From: Siphonodentalium dalli
Lineage: Eukaryota; Mollusca; Scaphopoda; Gadilida; Siphonodentaliidae
Direction of reading: 5' to 3'
Length of the DNA: 64,000 bases
Assembly: GCA_032622095.1 (NCBI GenBank)
Contig: CP136063.1
Span: 6,551,814 to 6,615,813 of the forward strand
The notes beneath the pieces were generated by a model that saw only the letters and a program-made list of their open reading frames with translations, did no database searches and was not told where the DNA came from. The translations under genes and the position numbers were made by a program. Below, one piece after another: positions 47,566 through 57,785 of this stretch; the stretch's first letter is position 1; the number at the start of each line of letters is the position of its first letter.

Positions 47566-48132
47566 GACACCATTGTATAGCCATCGAACCAGTGTACACG
47601 ACAACCTGTTTTACTTCCGTCTAATGACCTGACAACTATTTAAATTTTCACTGTTTTCAGGTACTAATAACTTCTGTAAAATATATGTTTTTCAAAGATG
47701 CAGTTCATCCTATCCATGATATCATATCTGCAGATCATATTGGGAGACTTAGTTAGTTTTGATTCATGAAATGTATTGATTTTGTTTTCATTTAGAAAAG
47801 CAGCTACCATTAATCAATGTTCTATACTTGAGAATGGTCATGTCATGCCTAAATACAGTTGATTGATCCCCGATTGAGTGGATAACACTGAAAATCAGCA
47901 TCTGTTTGCATTGGGTGAGAATATTGTGACTGATGTATTCTTCATTATAAAATATGAGGGTATTATACTGTATTATGCAATTAAAAATCGAACTCAATAT
48001 TATGATACAAATGAAAATTCCTCCAATAGAACAAACACAATAATCCATTTGGTGATTGGAGTAATTCTTAGTTCCGAAATGGACACAAAAAGGAAATGAT
48101 ATGTGACCCGCCATATCAAATCCAGTCGTAAG
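47566..48132. other. No recognisable feature
   Basis: AT-rich; overlapping short frames on both strands are not supported as genes. Confidence 0.4.
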
Positions 48133-49808
48133 CAGTGTTCACGCTGGACCGAAAAAAACTTTAGCCAAAAGTTTAGCCAAATGAAAATTTTATTAGCCAA
48201 ATGAAAAAACTTTAGCCAAATGTTTTTTGGCCAAATTAAAAAACACTTTGGCCAAATTAAATCATCGTTTTCTGGTCGGTTCACAATTAATGACTAAAAC
48301 GTAAAATCTAACAGACACAGGTAAAATACACAATAATTTAAATAATTTTGATGAACTAGAAGTATTTTTATATATATAATTTATTAAAAATTTATTAATC
48401 TTTATGTGAAAGAGTGATTTGGGGGGGGGGGACCCGGGATTGTCCATTTTAATGTCATTATTTTTTTTATTTATATCAATATCTTTTTTTAAATCATTAA
48501 ATATTTATCCTTGCGAAAATATCTAAGTGACATCTGGAAACTAATAACTTATATTATTTACGCCATTATCAAATTACAATCTGTCATAAAAGCATGCATA
48601 TTATTTTGACTGTATCGGTATCGACGACAAATAGCCACAAAATATCTGTAAGTCGGGATTTTTTACCCTGTGCCAATGCATTCTCTTATATATGCGAGTC
48701 GACCATAGGTCGCCTCGCATATATAAGAGAATGCGTTGTCCTAACAATTTTTTAACACTTTTTAAAAATAAATGTTTCTTACGATTTTTAGGACATACAA
48801 GAAAATAACATCCATTACCCTGCAGGGAGCCCCACACATATATAGAAGCATATAGAAGAGTGTCGTCTGCTCATGTTTGTCTGGAGCTATGTATGGGTGA
48901 AATTATGAATAGTCACTGTGTTTTGTCGTCTCTCAATAATTGCCCATTGTTGTCGTATCTAAAAAATGCTCAGATATACATACAATGAACATGATATGTG
49001 AAATTCAAGATTTTTCGCCAAATAGATCCAAATAATATTTATGTTGAAACTGTCTTACCATGTTTGGCTGGAGTTATGCAACACGTGCGCCGCCTTATAT
49101 GACACTGGACGCAGATTTCTCAAAGCTCATAAAACCCCGATGTGTCAGCAACTAACATCCTAACTACATGGAACGCAAGCAAATCGACATCAATTTTTAA
49201 AGTCTAAACTATTTCAAATTATGTGTTAGGACAGATAAGTCATCCGGGGAAGAAATAATATGTACTGCACCGCAACGGAGTATCAGCGATCTTCATAGTC
49301 CCACGTAAACCTATTTTCGCTGCGTTTAATGAAGAACACAAGTATGCCTCAATAGGGCTGACCACAAATATTCTAAGCAGAAGCTGATTTTGAGTGGATA
49401 ACGGCATCGCTTCCCCACGTTACAAAGCGTCGATGCATATCTCCAGGTTGGATAAAGTATCTGCCATACTATTCGATTTTAAAGCACTCACACTGTAACT
49501 ATGATTTGGGCCGACCAAACGAGTCGTGCAAGGGATCGTGCCATTATACGACCGCAAAAACTTTAATCAAAGACACAATGTTTCGTTTATATTTCCGTTG
49601 CTTATTGCGCAGTTGCTAGACTGTCCCAAAACATGCGTACTTATAGCAATATGTAGATGTAGATGTTTATTTGTACAATACATAAGAATTTCCATAGAAA
49701 ACTAATGTCTAATCAATGATTTGGCTAAAGTTTTTTTCATTTGGCTAATAAAATTTGCATTTGGCTAAACTTTTGGCTAAAGTTTTTTTCGGTCCAGCGT
49801 GAACACTG
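48133..49808. mobile_element. 1,676-bp TIR element (CAGTGTTCACGCTGGACCG ends)
   Basis: The left end CAGTGTTCACGCTGGACCGA then AAAAAACTTTAGCCAAAAG is mirrored by the right end ...CTTTTGGCTAAAG...CGGTCCAGCGTGAACACTG. The inverted repeats are about 85-90 bp long and nearly perfect, and carry several (T)TTAGCCAAATG motifs. CAGTG ends are common in hAT elements, but the flanks (GTCGTAAG left, ATAATCAT right) show no 8-bp duplication, so family is open. No transposase is evident. A G12-13 tract lies at 48419. Confidence 0.75.
48663..48902. mobile_element. Composite hairpin element nested in the TIR element; module B inverted
   Basis: TTACCCTG and a family A palindrome (about 48672-48740) are followed by a spacer and the family B module. 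Here B reads TTACCCTGCAGGGAGCCCCA...AGTGTCGTCTGCTC...GGGTGAA (48815-48902), the reverse of its sense at 8339-8425. Confidence 0.75.
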
Positions 49809-49941
49809 ATAATCATTAGACCTTGAAATTCAATACTTCACCATGGCACTACTCTGCTTTTGCAAAATTAGTCCTCTTACAAAGCAAACATATGCAACTT
49901 TAAATCCCACACACAGTCATAGTTATGCAATTAAGATAATG

Positions 49942-50510
49942 TCACGGCGATCGCATGGTTTCATTATTAATTGACGTGGCCTGTAGACATTAGTGTGTAA
50001 TTAAGACATGGCACGGCGATCGCATGGTTTCATTATTCATTGACGTGGCCTGTAGACATTATTATGTAATTTATACAATGTCACGGCGATCGCATGGTTT
50101 CATTTTTCATTGACGTGGCCTGTAGACATTATTATGTAATTTATACAATGTCACGGCGATCGCATGGTTTCATTTTTCATTGACGTGGCCTGTATACATT
50201 ATTATGTAATTGAGACAATGTCACGGCGATCGCATGGTTTCATTATTCATTGACGTGGCCTGTAGACATTATTATGTAATTGAGACAATGTCACGGCGAT
50301 CGCATGGTTTCATTATTCATTGACGTGGCCTGTAGACATTATTATGTAATTGAGACAATGTCACGGCGATCGCATGGTTTCATTATTCATTGACGTGGCC
50401 TGTAGACATTATTATGTAATCGAGACAATGTCACTGCGATCGCATGGTTTCATTATTCATTGACGTGGCCTGTAGACATTATTATGTAATTAAGATAATG
50501 TCACGGTCCG
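49942..50510. repeat. 70-bp minisatellite, eight units
   Basis: TCACGGCGATCGCATGGTTT starts units at 49942 (69 bp), 50011, 50081, 50151, 50221, 50291, 50361 and 50431. TTGACGTGGCCTGTAGACAT is also conserved. Units are nearly identical; the first two differ most. The array ends at GTCACGGTCCGACTGCAGTC. Confidence 0.95.
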
Positions 50511-51794
50511 ACTGCAGTCCTCCGTCCTGGAACACCAGGAGGGATCGGTTAAGACATTAATCAAAACACGGAAGATTTATAATTGCAGATTGCCAAAACC
50601 CTTGTGCCGTTCTGAGTGAATTCAAAATGAATCTTATTGAAAATGATTATATTTTTTTTTTTAGAGAGAGATAGATAGTCTCATTGTTAACTGTTTGAAA
50701 ACCGGAAGAACAATGTTACGAACTCAACGAAGTTTCAAACAAGTAGGAGATAGAACATGTGATATCCTCGTCACAGCATACAGTGTACCAGTATAGACTG
50801 TGATCAATTTCACTAGACTGTGGACACGTATTCACCCCGGATCAAGTGGTTCTGATAATATGCTATGACGCATAGTAGGGCAAATTGATGTCGATAAGAA
50901 CAAAGTACCGTTATTTTTTCTCAAATTATCATTTTCGCGGTGTGTGGCTAAACCGAGCGATTTGAGAAAAGAACAGTGTATATATGAAACATACAAGAAC
51001 ATTTTTTTTTTGGAAATTATAATAATGCCTGCGCTGGTGTTTCTAAAATGACGTAAATAACCATCTTGATTACAGTCGATTTTCAACAATTCAAATACAG
51101 CCAGTATTAACAACATTTTCTGAATGTTTAATAGGCATAATGGCCTTTCCTTGATATGTTCAGATTATAGGAACACCGCGAAAAAGAAAATTAAAAAAAA
51201 TATAACTGTACGTTTTGCTAACACCATTAGTTTGCCCTAACAACATAATGTATAGCAATTCCGCGGGATCCCAACCGCACCATATCACCTTAGCAGGACC
51301 ACTTTACCAGGGGTCATATTCATACATTTGACAGAAAGGATGACACACAGAACAACGGGCGACATTGGCACACAGACTATATTGTATTACACGGTCATGC
51401 CCTTATTCTATTCAATAAACCAATTATATAACTTGTGATATTAAACGTTCGTTTAATAACAGGAAATAATGCCAAGTGACCGTTGAGTTTCGGTTTGTCG
51501 TCTGTTTACATTCCGTACTCTATGTCTCAAAATAGTATGGATTCCATTATTTGTTCAACATAACTTTCACGAATGAAGAGTTTAAAGGTTATTTAATTAC
51601 AATATATGCCATTAAATGCGCGAAAGAGTCTTGCATGTATCTGGAACTATTTCTTTGCACGGACAAACAACACATATTTACGTGAAACGTCATCGCTGGC
51701 CTTATAAAAGCCGATGTTAGTTTTCATGACCCATTTTTTTATTTAAGTATATTTTATCGAGGTTTTGGATCATTTAATAAATAAAATCTACAAC
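50511..51794. other. No recognisable gene
   Basis: Low-complexity T runs at about 50649 and a GAGAGAGATAGATAG tract. Nothing else to support. Confidence 0.45.
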
Positions 51795-51905
51795 TCGTCC
51801 CCATGTTATAGCGAAGTCCTGTAAATTAGGTCTGGATCTCGCCGAAGGCTCGGTGCAGACCTAATTAACTGGACTAGTTTTATAAATTGCGCTATAAACT
51901 TCGAA
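51795..51905. repeat. Fold-back, possibly same family as 232-356
   Basis: TTATAGCG faces CGCTATAA. AAATTAGGTCTG faces CAGACCTAATT around ATCTCGCCGAAGGCTCGGT. The edges CAACTCGTCC and GAACTCATG recall the first fold-back of the window. Confidence 0.7.
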
Positions 51906-53011
51906 CTCATGACACAAAATGTTGCGCAACTTTGCTGTAGGATATTGTTTCATCGTGTGCGGACACCATGCAACATGTTGCGCAATATGTTGTAACAATA
52001 TAGAGATCCAGGGGGCTGGGAACACCATAGAGTACAGGGGTAAACCTGTCTTCGGTAACATGGACAAAGGTGCGTAATAAACCTAGGTACACATTCCGAA
52101 GCGCCACACGGACAATTTTGAATGTCAAAATAAATACAGAATAAGTATAGAACGGCAGCGTACCAGTCAAACCGTTCAGCTAGTTTAAATCATAGGGATA
52201 GTAATATCACGAGGGCCACACACCAAGCAATATCCACAAAAATGATACTATACACGAATTATTGTAAAACGTACACATAGACTTCCCTGATTGTACTATC
52301 GGGAAAAATTCTTAATTGTAAACAAAAGTGTATGCTTATGCATTGGCTGTACTGCCAGATGATAAATTTAGTGCTGTAACACAGCTATGTTCATATCGTA
52401 CATAATTGCACGAATTGTAATGCACTTACAATTATAAGGGGTAACAACATTATGAATTGAGGACTGTTACATATAAAGGGCTGGACCCCGAAGTTCATTA
52501 GCAGTGTATGAAGGGATTAAACTGAAAAAATGACCCAAAGTCAATATCTTATACAACAATATTCTAACTACAGTAATTCCCTAAGTAATCGAACTCTTAA
52601 TCAAAGCAAAATTGTGGGTAACTTTTCAGGATTTAGTCGGAAATATGGCTTGTTGCCATTCATCGGAAAGCTCTCGTCGAGAGTAATCCACCTCTAAACC
52701 AAAGCAGAATTATGGTGTGCCACGAGTCATGCTTGAGGAAGTTTTAACATTATCCGTATGGTGTACAACACACAGATAAGAACATGGGGTCTGACAGAGA
52801 CACACATTACTTTTTCTGCCAAATATATGTGTAACTGAATATGCTAATAGACGGGGCTATATCAACACAAATACAACTGTATTTCATTTTAATTGGCAAG
52901 TGTTCCAACGCAGTTTACCACAATTCTAAACAGATGAATCAAATGATTCCATCACTACATGTATTCACTGTCAATGTTCCAAAACTTCCACCCGTAATGT
53001 TCGTCGTATGT
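51906..53011. other. No recognisable gene
   Basis: AT-rich; no convincing frame, tandem repeat or element border. Confidence 0.45.
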
Positions 53012-53699
53012 GTAGTATAATTACCTATAATGCTATTTTCAAATGTTCACACACAGACTGCGTCCAATTTTGATGTCACGACTATATTATCAAAGAGGCT
53101 CGTATTGCGAGCTTTGGCGAACAACCCGGTAGTGCACACCACCACCCGGAGGAACTGTCCATTGTCTCGCTAATGGTAGCATCGGACAAATAGTAACCGC
53201 CATCGCAGATTGATTGGATGCTGAATCTAAGGCTATTATTCCAGAACCCACAGTAATGACCCCGCTACAGAATTCGTCCACTTTCGTCCCCTCGATGCTG
53301 CTGTTGATATGGAATGTTATGTCCCACTCTTCGTCAAACCATGTCCCGCCTTTACGTAGTATAATTACCTATAATGCTATTTTCAAATGTTCACCCAAAG
53401 ACTGCGTATGATTTTGATGTCACGACTATATTATCAAAGAGGCTCGTATTGCGAGCTTTGGTGAACAACCCGGTAGTCTACACCACCACCCGGAGATGTT
53501 GTCCATTGTCTCGCCAATGGTAGCCTCGGCCAAATAGTCCCTGTCATAACAGCTTGATTGGTATCTGAATCCAAGGCTATTATTCCAGAACCCCTCATTA
53601 ATGACCTCGGAACAAAATGGGTCCACTGACGTTCCCTCGATGCTGCTGTTGATATGAAATCTTAAGTCCCACTCTTTGTCATACCATCTTCCGCTGCTT
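53012..53699. repeat. 344-bp tandem duplication containing an exon-like block
   Basis: GTAGTATAATTACCTATAAT begins at 53012 and 53356. Both units continue through AAGAGGCTCGTATTGCGAGC to CCTCGATGCTGCTGTTGATA. The units differ at many positions, so the duplication is not recent. Confidence 0.9.
53082..53345 (-). pseudogene. Duplicated exon, frameshifted
   Basis: Minus-strand counterpart of the block at 53426. It conserves WFDEEWD, FHINSSIEGT and the C-terminal CSPKLAIRAS, but one base is missing after the GTC ATT codons (near 53245), so the downstream part is read out of frame. It also lacks the upstream splice-type border. I call it a broken duplicate exon. Confidence 0.35.
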
Positions 53700-53742
53700 T
53701 CTTTGTACTCACCGACCCAATGTTGCACAGGAGCAGTGTATC
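53426..53742 (-). CDS. Candidate terminal exon, unknown protein
   Basis: On the minus strand a pyrimidine-rich TTGTTCTTTCTTGCAG precedes an open frame of ~105 codons ending in TAG (53426-53428). It has protein-like composition: eight aromatic W/Y within the first 40 residues, HINSSIEGTSVDPF, then cysteines in CRLPGCSPKL near the C-terminus, which hints at an extracellular disulphide-bonded domain. I do not recognise the family. A consensus donor (GGTGAGTAC) lies ~30 bases into the block, so a shorter exon is an alternative. Duplication of the block and conservation of its frame in one copy favour real coding origin. Confidence 0.4.
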
Positions 53743-53759
53743 CTGCAAGAAAGAACAAT

Positions 53760-54050
53760 ATTAATGTTAAAAGAGAAACAAATTGTTAAAGAATGTAAGA
53801 AATAATGATGAAAAATGATAAAATATGTTAAAGAATGTAAGAACAAATGATAAAATATGATAAAATTGTGATAGAATGTAATACCAAATTTAAAAAAAAA
53901 AATGATAAAATTGTTAAAGAAAATAATTTTTTTTTATAAAAATTGTTCTTGAATGTAAGAAAAAATGATACAAGATGATAACACAAAATGTTAAAGAATG
54001 TAAGACAAAATTATAAAAAATATATAAAAATTGTTGTGGGTGTGATGTTG
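53760..54050. repeat. Degenerate A-rich minisatellite
   Basis: Repeated GTTAAAGAATGTAAGAA followed by AAATGATAAAA(TATG) at irregular 35-60-bp spacing. Confidence 0.75.
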
Positions 54051-54084
54051 GAAATGTCCTAAGTGTATCCTACAAGAAAGCACA

Positions 54085-55065
54085 ATGCGCGAATGTTAGG
54101 GTTATATTCATGTTTAGTGTCAGATGTGCGGTTAGTGGTGCATTTGGGGTTAGATGCAGGGTTAGGTTCAGAGTTAGCGTTATGGTAATGGTTAGGGTTA
54201 TGTTTAGGGTTTTGTTTGGGGCTAGTGTTATATTAGTATTATAGTTAGGGTTAGTGGTACCGTTAGTGTTAGATGTAGTGTTAGTTTTAGGGTTAGTCTT
54301 ATGAACATGGTCAGGGCTAGGGTTGTGTTTATGGTTAGGTTTAGGTTTAGGTTGCATTATGATTAACGCTAACGTTAGGTTTAGCGTTAGAGTTGGATTA
54401 GGGTGATGGTTAGGGTTAGGATTAGGATTAGGGCTAGGGTTAGCGTTATGTTTAGGGTTAGGGTTGGATTAAGGTGATGGTTATGGCAAGTGTTAGGGTT
54501 AGGGTTAGCGTTAACGTTATGTTTAGGATTAGGGTTCATTAGGGTGATGGTTAGGGTTAGTGTTAGTGTTATGGTTATGGTTAGTATTAGCGTTATGTTT
54601 CGGATTAGGGTTGGATTAGGGTGATGGCTAGGGTTAGGGTTATGGTTGGGATATGGTTAGGGTTATGGTTAGCGTTATGTTTAGGGTTAGGTTTGGATTA
54701 TGGTGATGGTTATGGTTAGGGTTAGGGTTATGGTTTGGATATGGTTATGTTATGTTTAGGGTTAGGGTTGGATTATGGTGATGGTTATGGTGATGGTTAT
54801 GGTTAGGGTTATGGTTTGAATATGGTTAGGTTATGTTGACGTTATGTTTAGGGTTAGGGTTGGATTATGGTGATGGTTATGGTTAGGGTTATTGTTAGTT
54901 TTAGTGTTAGAGTTGTGATTCTGGTATGGTTTTGGATAGGTTAGGGTTATTCTTAGGGCTAGAGTTGGCTTATGGTTATGGTTAGGGTTTGGTTTGAGTA
55001 TAGGCAGGTATATGCTAAGGGTTAGGGTTGGGGTTATATTTAGTGTCGTTACGGTTAGGGTCATT
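54085..55065 (+). repeat. Degenerate TTAGGG-type array (interstitial telomere-like)
   Basis: About 980 bases dominated by GGTTAGGGTTAGGGTTA mixed with GGTTATGGTTATGG, GTTAGCGTTATGTTTAGGG and GGATTAGGGTGATGG. TTAGGG is the plus-strand sense. The phase is irregular and a longer ~60-90-bp period (GGGTTGGATTATGGTGATGGTTATGG) is superimposed, so it behaves as a minisatellite that may have started from telomeric DNA. Translated frames here are artefacts. Confidence 0.85.
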
Positions 55066-55207
55066 GTCAGACCTGAGCAGTGTATTCTTATATGTGATAC
55101 AAGGTAATATGTATGCTTGTGTGTGTGTGTAATCTTCCTTTATACTGTTTGTATAGTGTCTCCTTACAGGAGGTAATACAGATATATATGTTTTGGTGTA
55201 AACGTAC

Positions 55208-55464
55208 CCAATAACACTTGCCGAATACTGTGTCCACTATATGCAAGTTAGCAAACACCATTACTGGTGTGGGTTTTTTTTGTGGCGAATCCGTGGGGTA
55301 CTGTGTATTAGATATATTATTGCAATAAAACAGCAGGCGGGCTACAAAAACAATGTCACCCTGGTCAGTGGGCGAAATTGTGATTTGCCGCCCGGGACCA
55401 AGCATAAGCTGGTAAAATTTGGACGAAGGTAACACGTTCAAAACTGTTACATAACGACCATCAT
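55208..55464 (-). CDS. Candidate internal exon, unknown protein
   Basis: Minus strand: TTCCCCTTTAATAG precedes, and TTGG|GTACGT follows, an open block of 257 bases. The translation looks protein-like (VLPSSKFYQLMLGPGRQ, then TDQGDIVFVARLLFYC and PVMVFANLHIVDTVFGKCYW). It lies upstream, in transcript sense, of the 53426 block, on the same strand, with telomere-like repeats between. Simple joining of the two is out of phase (this one ends in phase 0, the next would need phase 1), so either another exon lies between or the borders are different. Family unknown. Confidence 0.35.
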
Positions 55465-55465
55465 C

Positions 55466-56106
55466 TATTAAAGGGGAACTTTATGGCATTTTCAATAAAT
55501 TTCCGGTGATAACAACGATATAGTATCGATAATATATAGAAAAATAAGTAATTTGTGTCGAAGGTGTATTCTGTAAACGTTCATGTTAATAGGTTATCTT
55601 AAAATCAAAGTAAATAATTTGATATCAATTTAATTTATGGCTGGAGTCATAAATTAAATTACTAAATGTCCGTGTACAAGACGAAAGCAAATTAATTCAC
55701 GGATAGTGGAGTAAGAAACATGATCGTGTAAATAATTATGTTGATACTGAACGTAAACTCAACCAACTTGTTGACTATAAAATGACTTGATGGTTATATG
55801 GGACTAGTATGTATATACTATAACATGTATTTGATACATTTTCTTGAAAACTGTCCACAAATTACTCGACAACGACAATTGGTATTTTCGCATTCCGGCT
55901 AACCTGGCATCTGTAACATTACTTCGTACTCAACATAATTTCAAATAATAGAAATCTGGTTACCTTATTCTACAATTCAGAGACTATAAAAACCAACAAC
56001 AACATTTGGGTTCAGTATCCCTTTAACACAGCGACGCTGAAGAAGTCGTATAATGTTATACACTAAATTCAAGATAGTTAAAATAAATGATTTACCCGTA
56101 TTCCTG
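55466..56106. other. No gene; small AATTTAATTTATG inverted repeat
   Basis: AATTTAATTTATG (55627) faces CATAAATTAAATT (55648) with an 8-base loop. No other feature. Confidence 0.5.
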
Positions 56107-56294
56107 GTATATATGTTTATATAAGGATTAACTGTCATGTGGACTGTTTGTTTTATGGAGATGTAACCGTGAGCTATATGGTCATAACTTGTGTAAAACC
56201 CGAAGGGTTTTACATACAAGTTATGACCACTTATCTCACGGTTACATCTCCATAAAAACAGTCCACATGACAGTTAATCCTTATATTTATATAC
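56107..56294. mobile_element. 188-bp near-perfect fold-back element
   Basis: The left arm begins GTATATATGTTTATATAAGG, continues with ATTAACTGTCATGTGGACTG, AGATGTAACCGTGAG and GGTCATAACTTGTGTAAAACCC, and meets its reverse complement at CCGAAGG. Only a handful of mismatches and one or two short indels separate the arms. Small fold-back transposon-like element; no target duplication was recognised. Confidence 0.8.
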
Positions 56295-56935
56295 ATTAAG
56301 CGAAAAAGCCACTTTTGTAATTGTATTTAAATCGAAAAGTGTATCGTGACAAAACCAGCCCAAAATAGCCCATAGCACCCTTGGCAAAAGTTAACAGGAA
56401 CAATTTATCTTTATATTGAAACCCGATGATTTATGAAGTCAATCCTGCGCCAGTCCAAATGCGCCTAAAACATTACGCGTTCGTCTTTCCAAAACCTATG
56501 ACGCGTCGATGTAATTATGAGGCTGCAGTTATGAGCTGTTGTGGGTTCACCGGGGAATAGTTGCAACTAGCCACGTCGGCGCCGATCAATCCGAATGCTT
56601 GATTTAGTGATAATCACACTTAGTGTGTAAATATATAAAGATATTATTATTATGACTGGACAGTTATTTAAACGATGTCCAATTCCCGATTGGTATTAAC
56701 TTCCACGTGACACGTAACAATCATATTTCGAAATAATGAACTCTAATGGCGGACTTTTTCCGGAGTCGAGAACTGTGATCGAGCTAGACTAAAATTTTAA
56801 ATGTAAATTGATAAATTTTGTGTGATAAATATTCGTCATCTTCAAGTTATTTATAATCCTCGGTAAATCATTCGGTATCAACCATCAGACGGATTCATAC
56901 CATGCTATTTGACTCGAAATTATCTTTAAGTATTC
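56295..56935. other. No recognisable feature
   Basis: AT-rich without supported gene or repeat. Confidence 0.4.
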
Positions 56936-57165
56936 TGATATCATTGTGACATGTTGTATTTGGATATCATTGTGACATGTTGTCAGTTATTCGGATATCA
57001 TTGTGACAAGTAGTATTCGGACATCATTGTGGCAGGTAGTATTTTCCCTTCGTGGGATTGTGTTTCTATATCGACGCATACGTTCTGTGTTAAGGCTGTA
57101 ATTGTAAATCGCGTTAATGCAGCTATAATGCAGCTATAATGCAGCTATAATGCAGCTATAATGCA
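56936..57165. repeat. Two short tandem arrays
   Basis: GGATATCATTGTGACATGTTG-like units at about 56947-57040 (three to four, diverged), then an 11-bp unit TAATGCAGCTA repeated four times at about 57115-57162. Confidence 0.8.
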
Positions 57166-57381
57166 TCCTCTCAAGGCTGTATTTCTACGCAACACACATA
57201 TGCCCCGTCGCGTTGTAAGTTTAAACAAAACGGCCTCATTTCATTTGATAGGAAGAATTATTATTGTTTTCACGAGAAAAATGTTGTATCTGAAAATCCT
57301 TTGCCGATTGTCATCTGTAATTATGATATCATCCATGCATCATATCTCCTCAAAACATGGACATCAATACTGTATATTTGA
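57141..57381 (+). pseudogene. Coding-like stretch, unassigned (~80 codons)
   Basis: A plus-strand frame without its own ATG is open through the 11-bp array to a TGA at 57379, containing KNYYCFHEKNVVSENP and YDIIHASYLLKTW. The composition is protein-like, but length alone is compatible with chance. No family is recognised. Confidence 0.2.
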
Positions 57382-57785
57382 CTACATATATGGGGTTGTT
57401 TAGTGCTGTGAAGAAAAGCATTCTCAATGGAAGGAGGGTAACTCTATATCGTTGGATCACTGGTGCTGAACAAAAATAACAAGCAAACGTGCGCCTGTTG
57501 AACTGAATGTTTGACTCCTGTCTACTACGCGATTCGCAGTGATACACGTTTGGCACAAAACGATTTGACCGTGTATTTTTATCTACCGTAAATGATAGGT
57601 TGTACAATAAAGCATTCATACCCACGTTAAGGCGGAATGGCAATGCACGTACATGCGTGTGGCTGAACTAGTCATGTCTATCACTAAACAAACCAATACT
57701 TATAATCGCAAACAATTATTTAACTATCATAAAAGCAACTATATACTGTCTTCAATTCAAGTACCTGCTCATCGTCTCAGTCTGA

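Noticed and set aside
49942-50510. CRISPR-like array
   Set aside because: Whole 70-bp units are repeated; there are no unique spacers of constant length between constant repeats.
54070-54357. Minus-strand N/T/P-rich frames over the TTAGGG-like region
   Set aside because: Direct translation of CCCTAA-type repeats.
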